Shown piece after piece: positions 56,914 through 64,000 of a stretch of 64,000 nt of DNA (position 1 is the first letter of the stretch; each line of letters opens with the position of its first letter). Below the pieces are notes generated by a model. It was given only the letters and a program-made list of their open reading frames with translations, ran no database searches and was not told the origin of the DNA. Both the position numbers and the translations under genes were made by a program. The stretch comes from Leptospira jelokensis (GTDB lineage: Bacteria; Spirochaetota; Leptospiria; Leptospirales; Leptospiraceae): assembly GCF_004769635.1 (NCBI RefSeq), contig NZ_RQGH01000009.1, positions 1 through 64,000 of the forward strand. The letters run 5' to 3'.

Positions 56914-58314
56914 ATGTTAAAAGAAAGAAGCCAATCATTCAAACTTTTGTTTCTGGTTACTGACTTTTTTATTGGTTTAACTGGTTTTCTGATCGCTTAT
57001 ATCATTCGGTATTATCTTTCACCAGACTCTAGTTTCCAAATCCAAACCATAGAACCTATCAACTATTTGATTTTGGGAATCGTACTTGGGTTTTCGCAAG
57101 TGTTATCATTTTTATCGATAGATTTGTACCATCCAAGAAGAGGTTTATCTTTTTCGGATGAACTCTTTGCGATCATCTCAGGTGTGATTCTAAACTTACT
57201 TGTTGTTTTATCTTTACTCTTTTTCTTTCGAGGCGAAAGTTTTTCACGGCTTGTGATCGGTTATTTTGCTGTGTGCACTGTCATACTCACTTCTTTGTCA
57301 CATTTTGTTCTCCGATCCTTTATGCAATACTTACGGAGCAAAGGTTACAATCTCAAATCAGTTTTGATCATTGGAACTGGAAAATCTGCTATCAATTTTT
57401 CAAAAACTCTGGGCAAACATTCCATTTACGGATATACAGTAAAAGGTTTTGTTTCAGGGAAAAAGAATTTATCTCCAAAAACAATACAATCAGTAACTAC
57501 AACCAAACAACTCGAATCTTATGTTGAAAAAAATCAAATTGATTTGATTGTGTATGCATTATCCCATGAAGAAGGGGATTCTTTAAAAGATGTTATTGAT
57601 ATCGCAGACTTCCACGGAATCGATTTAAAGGTAATCCCAAGTTATGAAGAGATTGTCACAGCTAAGGGAAGGGTAGAAGTCCTAGATGGAATCCCAATCA
57701 TTTCAATTCGGAACATCCCACTCCGTTTGGGTTACAACCTAGTTTTAAAACGAAGTTTTGACATTGTATTTTCATTATTTTTTATCCTGTTATTCAGCCC
57801 TTTTTACCTTCTGATAGCGATACTTGTAAAAGTGACAAGTAAAGGTCCGGTCTTTTACAAACAAGAAAGAGTGGGATTGGACAACAAAGTATTTGGTATG
57901 ATCAAATTTCGTTCGATGGTCGTGCAGGCAAAAGAAAAGTCTGATACACTTTGGACTGTCAAAGATGATCCAAGGGTAACAACCGTTGGTGCTATCCTAC
58001 GCAAACTATCATTAGACGAAACTCCTCAATTTTTTAATGTATTACTTGGTGATATGTCCGTTGTAGGTCCAAGACCGGAAAGACCGTTTTATGTCGAAAA
58101 GTTTCGAAACGAACACCACCAATACATGCGTAGGCATGCGGCAAAAGCGGGGATCACTGGTTGGGCCCAGGTACAAGGATTTCGCGGTGATACCTCAATC
58201 GAAAAACGGATTGAGGCCGATATCTTTTATATAGAAAATTGGTCGTTATTACTTGATATCAAAATCATTTTACTCACACCACTGAAAGCAATCATAGATA
58301 GGAATGCGTACTAG
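56914..58314 (+). CDS. Undecaprenyl-phosphate glycosyl-1-phosphate transferase
   Basis: The 466-residue enzyme belongs to the WbaP/EpsL type: four or five membrane helices at the N-terminus (residues about 8-140), a nucleotide-binding-like middle (SVLIIGTGKSAINFSKTLG) and the C-terminal bacterial sugar transferase. That last part has KRSFDIVFSLFFILLFSPFY, SKGPVFYKQERVGLDNKVFG, KFRSMV and SVVGPRPERPFYVEKF. It starts the synthesis of a surface polysaccharide by moving a sugar phosphate onto undecaprenyl phosphate. The sugar is not known. It follows lptD, in line with outer surface building. Confidence 0.93.
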   Translation: MLKERSQSFKLLFLVTDFFIGLTGFLIAYIIRYYLSPDSSFQIQTIEPINYLILGIVLGFSQVLSFLSIDLYHPRRGLSFSDELFAIISGVILNLLVVLSLLFFFRGESFSRLVIGYFAVCTVILTSLSHFVLRSFMQYLRSKGYNLKSVLIIGTGKSAINFSKTLGKHSIYGYTVKGFVSGKKNLSPKTIQSVTTTKQLESYVEKNQIDLIVYALSHEEGDSLKDVIDIADFHGIDLKVIPSYEEIVTAKGRVEVLDGIPIISIRNIPLRLGYNLVLKRSFDIVFSLFFILLFSPFYLLIAILVKVTSKGPVFYKQERVGLDNKVFGMIKFRSMVVQAKEKSDTLWTVKDDPRVTTVGAILRKLSLDETPQFFNVLLGDMSVVGPRPERPFYVEKFRNEHHQYMRRHAAKAGITGWAQVQGFRGDTSIEKRIEADIFYIENWSLLLDIKIILLTPLKAIIDRNAY

Positions 58315-58322
58315 GAAACCAT

Positions 58323-58607
58323 ATGGATGAAAAAGAATTAAAAAACATTGCGAATCTAGCAAAACTCAATATTAACGAATCTGAAATTTCAGGAATGTTA
58401 AATGACTTCTCTCGCATTGTGCAGTATGTGGATGAAATCAAAAACCTGGACACATCAAATGTGGGTGATGATGAGATTTACGAACAAATCTTTTACGAAC
58501 TTAGAAAAGATGTAAGCGAAAATGCTCTCAAAAGAGATGATTTGGCAAAAATTGCACCATCGTATGAAAATGGTTATGTGGTCGTTCCAAAGGTAATTGA
58601 AACATGA
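58323..58607 (+). CDS. gatC: Glutamyl-tRNA(Gln) amidotransferase subunit C
   Basis: GatC is the small subunit that stabilises GatA in the GatCAB complex. The 94-residue protein matches the family: [39 protein letters not shown] and, at the end, [20 protein letters not shown]. It overlaps gatA by 4 bases. GatB is not in the window. Confidence 0.95.
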   Translation: MDEKELKNIANLAKLNINESEISGMLNDFSRIVQYVDEIKNLDTSNVGDDEIYEQIFYELRKDVSENALKRDDLAKIAPSYENGYVVVPKVIET

Positions 58608-60070
58608 AAGATTTAATTTATTTATCGTATTCTGAAATCAAAAAAAAACTTAACGATGGTTCAATTACATCGAAGGACTTAGTATCCTCATACCTCAAAC
58701 GAATAGAAGATACTGATTCTAAAATCAAAGCCTTTTTGGCCATTGATAAAGACAAAATCCTTAAACAAGCAGAAGAAAGTGACAAAAGGAGAAAGGAAGG
58801 AAAACAACTCTCTCTGTATGACGGAATTCCAATAGGGATAAAAGACAATATCTGTATCACTGGAGAAATTACCTCTTGTTCTTCTAAAATTTTAGAGAAT
58901 TTTGTTTCTCCTTATGATGCTACCGTTATCTCCAAGTTAAAAGATAAGGGATTTGTATTTTTTCCAAGGCTCAATATGGATGAATTTGCAATGGGTTCCT
59001 CAACAGAAAACAGTGCTTTCCAAACTTCCAAAAATCCATTTGATCCAGAACGTATCCCTGGAGGTTCTAGCGGTGGTTCGGCGGCGGCAGTGGCGGCATC
59101 CATGTTACCTGTATCTTTAGGTTCTGATACTGGTGGATCGATCCGCCAACCTGCCTCACTTTGTGGGATTTGGGGATTAAAACCTACCTATGGCAGAGTG
59201 AGCCGTTATGGTCTCGTTGCGTATGCGTCTAGTTTGGACCAAATCGGACCTTTTTCCAATGATATGGAAGGGATTTCTGATTTACTTGAGATTCTTTCTG
59301 GCCTTGATCCAAAAGACCAAACCACAGCAAAAGTAAATCCCTTTGAAGCAAAATCTGTTACAGAAATGGATTGGAAAGGGAAAAAGATTGGTGTGATGAA
59401 AACAGAAGAATTTAATTTCTCTGATGATGTTAACAAACGTTACTTGGAAGTTTTAAAATCTTTGGAAGAAAAAGGAGCAACACTTGTTCCATTAGACTTT
59501 TCACTATTAAAGTATGCAATTCCAGTCTATTATCTCATTGCAACAGCAGAATGTTCCTCAAACTTAAGTCGTTTTGATGGAATCCGATATGGTTTAAGAA
59601 AGGAAGGATCCGGAAAATTGGACGATTTATATGCGGAGTCAAGAACCGCTGGATTTGGAAATGAGGTGAAACGTAGGATTTTACTTGGAACATTTTCACT
59701 TAGCTCTGGTTATTACGATGCTTATTATGGCAAGGCACAAAAAGCAAGAGTTCTCATCCGGAAACAATATGCAGAATTTTTTAAATCAGTAGATGTTATT
59801 TTGCAACCAACTTCACCTACAACAGCCTTTAAAGTGGGAGAAAAAACAAAAGATCCAATCCAAATGTACCAAGCAGATATTTTAACAACCTCTGTTAACC
59901 TAAGCGGAGTCCCTGCCATCAGTTGCCCTGCGGGTCTAAACAAAAACGGATTGCCGATTGGAATCCAATTGACCACTTCCCATTTTGATGAAGTAACATT
60001 ACTCAGTTTTGCAAAAGCCCTTTCAAACTTAGAAATCTGTAAAACTCCGTTACCAAAAGAGATTTCCTAA
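58604..60070 (+). CDS. gatA: Glutamyl-tRNA(Gln) amidotransferase subunit A
   Basis: GatA is the glutaminase/amidase that supplies ammonia to convert misacylated Glu-tRNA(Gln) (or Asp-tRNA(Asn)). The 488-residue protein shows the amidase catalytic triad: Lys in [12 protein letters not shown], and the serines in [16 protein letters not shown] and [18 protein letters not shown]. Family features also include [19 protein letters not shown] and [10 protein letters not shown] near the end. It lies between gatC and hisF, with gatB elsewhere. Confidence 0.97.
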   Translation: MKDLIYLSYSEIKKKLNDGSITSKDLVSSYLKRIEDTDSKIKAFLAIDKDKILKQAEESDKRRKEGKQLSLYDGIPIGIKDNICITGEITSCSSKILENFVSPYDATVISKLKDKGFVFFPRLNMDEFAMGSSTENSAFQTSKNPFDPERIPGGSSGGSAAAVAASMLPVSLGSDTGGSIRQPASLCGIWGLKPTYGRVSRYGLVAYASSLDQIGPFSNDMEGISDLLEILSGLDPKDQTTAKVNPFEAKSVTEMDWKGKKIGVMKTEEFNFSDDVNKRYLEVLKSLEEKGATLVPLDFSLLKYAIPVYYLIATAECSSNLSRFDGIRYGLRKEGSGKLDDLYAESRTAGFGNEVKRRILLGTFSLSSGYYDAYYGKAQKARVLIRKQYAEFFKSVDVILQPTSPTTAFKVGEKTKDPIQMYQADILTTSVNLSGVPAISCPAGLNKNGLPIGIQLTTSHFDEVTLLSFAKALSNLEICKTPLPKEIS

Positions 60071-60071
60071 T

Positions 60072-60839
60072 ATGGATGAATTGACCAAAAGAGTCATTCC
60101 TTGTTTGGATATCAAAGGGGGAAGGGTTGTCAAAGGAGTACAGTTTGTAAACTTAATCGATGCAGGGGATCCTGTATCTTGTGCCATCGCTTATGAAGAA
60201 AACAAAGCAGACGAACTTTGTTTTTTAGACATTACTGCTTCCTCAGACAAACGAGACATTCTTTTGCATCTAGTGGAAGAAGTGGCAAACAAACTATTTA
60301 TCCCATTCACTGTTGGTGGTGGGATACGTACGATAGAAGATGTCAAAGCTGTCCTAAACAAAGGTGCCGATAAAGTTTCGATCAATACAAGTGCCTTTCA
60401 AAATCCAAAATTACTAAAAGACGCGAGTGAAATTTATGGTTCACAATGTATCGTTTGTGCCATCGATGTGAAATTCCATCCGGAACGAAAACGCTACGAA
60501 GTGTATCTCAATGGTGGTAGAAAGGAAACAGGCAGAGAGGCCTTGGATTGGGGAAGGGAAGCATATGAAATGGGAGCTGGGGAAATTCTACTGACTTCTA
60601 TGGACAAGGATGGTACAAAAGATGGATTTGATATCACCTTAATGAAGGCCTTTACGTCTCATTTATCCATTCCCATCATCGCATCTGGTGGAGCGGGAAA
60701 TCCAGAACATATGGCAGAGGTAATTTTACGTGGTGGTGCTGATGCAGTACTTGCAGCTTCTATTTTTCATTTCGGTGAATTTTCAATCCAAGAAACAAAA
60801 CAAACGATGAAAGAGATGGGAATCAAAGTGAGATTATGA
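60072..60839 (+). CDS. hisF: Imidazole glycerol phosphate synthase cyclase subunit HisF
   Basis: HisF cyclises PRFAR with ammonia from HisH to IGP and AICAR in histidine synthesis. The 255-residue TIM barrel has the catalytic aspartates in [18 protein letters not shown] and [14 protein letters not shown], and the phosphate-binding loops [15 protein letters not shown] and [14 protein letters not shown], with [19 protein letters not shown] at the end. No other his gene is near, so the histidine genes are scattered. It overlaps the symporter gene by 4 bases. Confidence 0.97.
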   Translation: MDELTKRVIPCLDIKGGRVVKGVQFVNLIDAGDPVSCAIAYEENKADELCFLDITASSDKRDILLHLVEEVANKLFIPFTVGGGIRTIEDVKAVLNKGADKVSINTSAFQNPKLLKDASEIYGSQCIVCAIDVKFHPERKRYEVYLNGGRKETGREALDWGREAYEMGAGEILLTSMDKDGTKDGFDITLMKAFTSHLSIPIIASGGAGNPEHMAEVILRGGADAVLAASIFHFGEFSIQETKQTMKEMGIKVRL

Positions 60840-62575
60840 ATTCCTTCCATCCACTCGATTACGTTTTTTTTCTCCTTCCTTTTTTTGTTATTTTTTTCAT
60901 CTTAATTCGGTTTCGTTCGAAACACCAATCCACAAAAGAGTATTTCCAAGCCGAAGGGAGTTTGAGTTGGTTTGTTGCAGGAACTGCAATGGTTGCCACA
61001 ACATTTGCAGCAGATACCCCGCTTGCCGTAACAGAAATTATACGAAACCAAGGAATTTCAGGCAATTGGATTTGGTGGTACATGGCCGTTGGAGGTTTTG
61101 TCACTGTTTTTTTCTTTTCTAAACTTTGGAAACGTTCTGGTGCAAGCACCGACTTAGAATTGATTCAAATTCGTTATAGTGGAAAAGAAGCAAATTTTTT
61201 AAGGGGATTCAAAGCCTTCGTCATCGGTTTTTTATTAAACTTGGTGATCCTCGGTTGGGTCAACTTAGCAATGCTAAAAATTATCCCTGTTTTTTTTCCA
61301 GGGTATGATGCGACTCAGATCCTCATTTTGTTACTCGTGTTTGGTGTGTTTTATACCGCAATCGCAGGACTTCGAGGGATCTCTTATATTGATGTCTTTC
61401 AGTTTTTCCTTGCTTGGATTGGCTGTATCTTATTTGCTTATTTTGCAATCAATCTTTCATCCATCGGTAGTTTGGAAAGTTTAAAAAACAAATTACCAGA
61501 AAACAAACTTCTCTTTTTTCCTACGGGAGAAAATGGTTCTTTGCCTTGGGATCATTTTTTAATCCTTCTCACAGTCCTATGGTGGTCTAGTTGGTATCCA
61601 GGTTCTGAACCAGGTGGTGGCGGTTATATCGCTCAACGGATACTTGCTACCAAAAATGAAAATGCTGCTTTAAAAGGTAGTTTGTGGTTTGTGATAGCCC
61701 ATTATTTTGTAAGACCTTGGCCATGGATCCTAGTGGCCCTCGTATCACTCGTGTTATATCCTAATTTAACAGAAGTGGAAAGTGGTAAAGGATTTTTAAT
61801 GGTTTTAAAGGAAGGTATGCCGAATGGTATGATGGGGTTAATGTTAAGTGCATTCCTTGCTGCTTATTTATCTACATTGGCAACACATTTAAATTGGGGT
61901 GCATCTTATCTAGTGAACGACCTGTGGAAACCTTTGCTTCGGCATAAACAGTCGGATTCTCATTTGATCAAGTTATCTTATTTCATCCAATTGGTAACAG
62001 CGGCTTTTTCTTATGTTTTGGCAGTTTATGGATTGGATACAATCAAAGGTGCTTGGGTGTTTTTATTGGAAGCATCATCTGGAATTGGTTTTGTTTTGAT
62101 TTTCCGTTGGTATTTTTGGAGGATCTCAGCTTGGACAGAAATACTAGCTTTAATTCTATCACCGATTTTTTACCTTCTCTATTCACAGTATTTACAAATT
62201 CCTTTTCCGTATTCGATTTTATTTACTTCCTTAAGTTCCGCATCTGTTCTCATTTTTTCAAGTTTTCTCCTTCCAGAAACAAAACCAGAAATCCTTTTTA
62301 CTTTTTACGAAACAACCAAACCACCTTACTTTTTTTGGAGAGGTTTTTTTGCCAAACATCCAAAATACAAACAAACCATTTACCATAACCAAATGATGGT
62401 ATCACTCTTTGGGACTCTTTCTGGTTTATCATTTGTATTTGGTGGATTGTACTCTGTCCAATGCCTATTATGGAAAGAAGGGAATTTGTTTTGGGGAATT
62501 TTGTTCTTTTTCGTAGGAATTGTTGGTTTGTATTTTACAGTTCAAAAATCAGAATCAAATCGGATTTCGAAATAA
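60836..62575 (+). CDS. Sodium:solute symporter family protein (SSS)
   Basis: The 579-residue inner membrane protein has about thirteen helices. The N-terminal half reads AEGSLSWFVAGTAMVATTFA, AVTEIIRNQGISGNWIWWYM and FTAIAGLRGISYIDVFQF (YTAIAGL), matching the SSS core where sodium and substrate bind. The later helices include SAFLAAYLSTLATHLNWGAS. Substrate (sugar, amino acid, proline or other) cannot be read; the family is broad. It follows hisF directly but is unlikely to be a histidine gene. Confidence 0.88.
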   Translation: MNSFHPLDYVFFLLPFFVIFFILIRFRSKHQSTKEYFQAEGSLSWFVAGTAMVATTFAADTPLAVTEIIRNQGISGNWIWWYMAVGGFVTVFFFSKLWKRSGASTDLELIQIRYSGKEANFLRGFKAFVIGFLLNLVILGWVNLAMLKIIPVFFPGYDATQILILLLVFGVFYTAIAGLRGISYIDVFQFFLAWIGCILFAYFAINLSSIGSLESLKNKLPENKLLFFPTGENGSLPWDHFLILLTVLWWSSWYPGSEPGGGGYIAQRILATKNENAALKGSLWFVIAHYFVRPWPWILVALVSLVLYPNLTEVESGKGFLMVLKEGMPNGMMGLMLSAFLAAYLSTLATHLNWGASYLVNDLWKPLLRHKQSDSHLIKLSYFIQLVTAAFSYVLAVYGLDTIKGAWVFLLEASSGIGFVLIFRWYFWRISAWTEILALILSPIFYLLYSQYLQIPFPYSILFTSLSSASVLIFSSFLLPETKPEILFTFYETTKPPYFFWRGFFAKHPKYKQTIYHNQMMVSLFGTLSGLSFVFGGLYSVQCLLWKEGNLFWGILFFFVGIVGLYFTVQKSESNRISK

Positions 62576-62582
62576 ACCCAAA

Positions 62583-63680
62583 CTATGGATAGTTTCGAAT
62601 TTCAGAAATGACTGATGAAAACAAATTCCTACTTTTTATATCATCAACGCTTAATGTTTGAAATGCCATCATAGAATGATCACAATCACTTACATTGATT
62701 TGTTTATAACTTAAATTTCCGAGCCTTGCGCTATTGGATGTCACAATTCCATCCGAACTTGTAAATCCAGCATTATTTAATAATGTACAACCTGTATTAT
62801 AATAAAATGTTTCACCAACCGTACAATTGGATAAAATCCCTGCAAAACTGATAAATTTTGAATTCAAACCAGAATTTAAATACGAATCATTGAGAAGATC
62901 CAAAACATCATTACTGGCTCCAGATAAATTCGTTTGTAGATTCCCATTGTTTGTATAAGCAAGCTCTTGTCCACCTTGTGTATCCACTAAGTAAGAACCC
63001 AATTCATTCACAAAATTATTTGAATTCAAAAAACTTTTGGAAGCAAACGGAGAACCAAACTGTGGGCTTGCCAATGTGACCACCAATCGCACAAAAGGTA
63101 AGGAACCTGTTTCCTTTGCCATAGCAACACGTGTCACAAGCCCTCCCATTGAATGGGCAATGATTGTCACTGAATCCGAATCGGAAAAATTGGATCGTAA
63201 GGTTGAATGGAACTGCCGTCCATTGACAAGAATGCTATTGGATGTTCGATACGTATAAAGGTAAATATCAAATTCGGAGTTTGCAGAATCCCTTCCTTCT
63301 TGGAAGTGTATAAGTCCATTGGAAAATGTATTTTTAATATTTTGAATTTTTTTTTCGTCATTGGTTATCGGATCAGAATCCCTCTCTGCAGGATTCCATC
63401 CATGGACAAAAACTAATTTCTTTTTATTTGATTTAGGAAACCATTCTGCATTTAAAAATTGAGAATTGGACAGGTTCCTTGAAGTTCCGGGGATAAATCC
63501 AAATAATTTTTGGTTTGGATTCGGAAGGATTCCAAGAAGGGCTAATAGTAAAACTTCATCGTTCTTTTGTTTCTCGGAAACAAATTCTTTACGGTAAAAA
63601 TCATAAATACAAGTTTGAAAAACAAAAGAAAAAACAATGAAATGAAATAATAATTGGAGGAATCGCTTATTGCGAAACAT
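62583..63680 (-). CDS. Alpha/beta hydrolase lipase-like lipoprotein
   Basis: The 365-residue protein has a signal (LLFHFIVFSFVFQTC) whose cysteine, near residue 24, may be lipid modified. The hydrolase core has KLVFVHGWNPAERD (oxyanion hole), IIAHSMGGLVTRVAMAK (nucleophile serine in GxSxG-like H-S-M-G-G), TLASPQFGSPFASK and SDCDHSMMAFQ (histidine). An acidic residue probably lies in NAGFTSSDGIVTSNSARLG. It resembles lipases and esterases of the triacylglycerol lipase type. ATG 63680 lies inside the end of the rRNA methyltransferase gene. Confidence 0.82.
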   Translation of the reverse strand: MFRNKRFLQLLFHFIVFSFVFQTCIYDFYRKEFVSEKQKNDEVLLLALLGILPNPNQKLFGFIPGTSRNLSNSQFLNAEWFPKSNKKKLVFVHGWNPAERDSDPITNDEKKIQNIKNTFSNGLIHFQEGRDSANSEFDIYLYTYRTSNSILVNGRQFHSTLRSNFSDSDSVTIIAHSMGGLVTRVAMAKETGSLPFVRLVVTLASPQFGSPFASKSFLNSNNFVNELGSYLVDTQGGQELAYTNNGNLQTNLSGASNDVLDLLNDSYLNSGLNSKFISFAGILSNCTVGETFYYNTGCTLLNNAGFTSSDGIVTSNSARLGNLSYKQINVSDCDHSMMAFQTLSVDDIKSRNLFSSVISEIRNYP

Positions 63681-64000
63681 GATGTAGCCTATCCAATGTA
63701 ATTCCGCATGCGACCACAACATTGAGTGAGGTAACAGCTCCATACAAGGGAATTCTAGCAACATAATCGGCATCTTCAAGTAAAATCCGTTTTACACCTT
63801 CACCTTCATTTCCCATAATCACAGCCATTTGGGAAATGTCAGGGAGTGTATCCCATATCTCCTCATCCCCTTCTTCGTCGGTTGCTAGAATCCAATAGTC
63901 ATTTTTTTTGAGGAATTCAATCCCATGTTTCAAATTGGCAACGCGGTAAATTTGGATGTGGTGGATGGCCCCCGCTGAAACTTTTTCCACAACAGGTGTG
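63667..64000 (-). CDS. rlmB: TrmH/SpoU-family rRNA 2'-O-methyltransferase, 3' end only
   Basis: The gene is cut by the window edge; only the last 111 or so residues are visible and the frame continues upstream (T-P-V-V before EKVSAGAIHHIQ). The SPOUT knot motifs are clear: AVIMGNEGEGVKRILLEDAD, then VARIPLYGAVTSLNVVVACG. Proteins of this type methylate a ribose in 23S rRNA (RlmB at G2251) or tRNA; the RlmB name is the most likely but needs the N-terminal part. It overlaps the start of the lipase-like gene by 14 bases. Confidence 0.8.
   Translation of the reverse strand, partial: TPVVEKVSAGAIHHIQIYRVANLKHGIEFLKKNDYWILATDEEGDEEIWDTLPDISQMAVIMGNEGEGVKRILLEDADYVARIPLYGAVTSLNVVVACGITLDRLHHVSQ

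Noticed and set aside
1..64000. tRNA, rRNA, CRISPR array, insertion sequence or prophage
   Set aside because: No cloverleaf-type sequence, no direct repeat series, no transposase or phage gene was recognised anywhere in the window.

Overview
The window is a dense stretch (about 60 protein genes, few gaps) of a low-to-mid GC spirochaete genome, most probably a saprophytic-clade Leptospira. I infer this from the proteins as a whole: spirochaete-style lipoprotein signals (LYQC, SMNC, FVFQTC), an LptD-type outer membrane assembly protein, several SpoIIE/PP2C phosphatases with STAS and GAF/HAMP domains, a futalosine-type MqnA, and a murE with a DNPR (meso-diaminopimelate) motif. No search was run, so the species is not fixed. 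No rRNA, tRNA, CRISPR array, prophage or insertion sequence was seen.

Layout. 1-938: a broken M20 amidohydrolase that ends in a 75-bp perfect fold-back, preceded in its operon by a TolC-family gene. 2735-3230: a decayed thioredoxin-domain (DUF255/YyaL-like) pseudogene. 3224-10094 (minus): a conserved growth block, rplU-prp-rpmA, a terminator, then obg-proB-proA-nadD-yqeK-LCP-rsfS. 10213-12015: typA, diverging from rplU. 12162-20957: AsmA-like protein, a small conserved protein, an outer membrane protein, a GAF/PP2C/TPR phosphatase, an ammonium transporter, a lipoprotein, mqnA and cheR. 20963-35483: a HIT protein, then the division/cell wall run rsmH-ftsL-like-murE-mraY-ftsW-murG-murC, with murF-purE-purK on the other strand, then an oxidoreductase, a UbiB-type kinase and lspA.

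35660-41815: a nitrilase-fold pseudoenzyme, a 643-residue unrecognised protein, a MoxR ATPase with a VWA partner and a PrsW-type membrane protease. 41828-53776: signalling genes (HAMP/PP2C phosphatase, TPR protein, STAS antagonist, PAS-degenerate GGDEF-EAL protein, response regulator/histidine kinase hybrid), an M48 protease lipoprotein, a MORN lipoprotein and a UvrD-type helicase. 53953-64000: LptD-like protein, polyprenyl glycosylphosphotransferase, gatC-gatA, hisF, a sodium:solute symporter, a lipase-like lipoprotein, and the 3' end of an rRNA 2'-O-methyltransferase running off the window.

The genes form short co-directional operons with ATGA or TAATG overlaps. The main themes are envelope building (peptidoglycan precursors, LspA, LptD, glycosyl carrier), translation (L21, L27, RsfS, Obg, TypA, GatCA), and phosphorylation/c-di-GMP signalling with several degenerate catalytic domains. 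The least explained items are the fold-back at the left edge, the Prp protease beside an L27 that has no cleavable extension, and the 36-42 kb group of an unrecognised protein, MoxR/VWA and PrsW with a PilZ-like tail.
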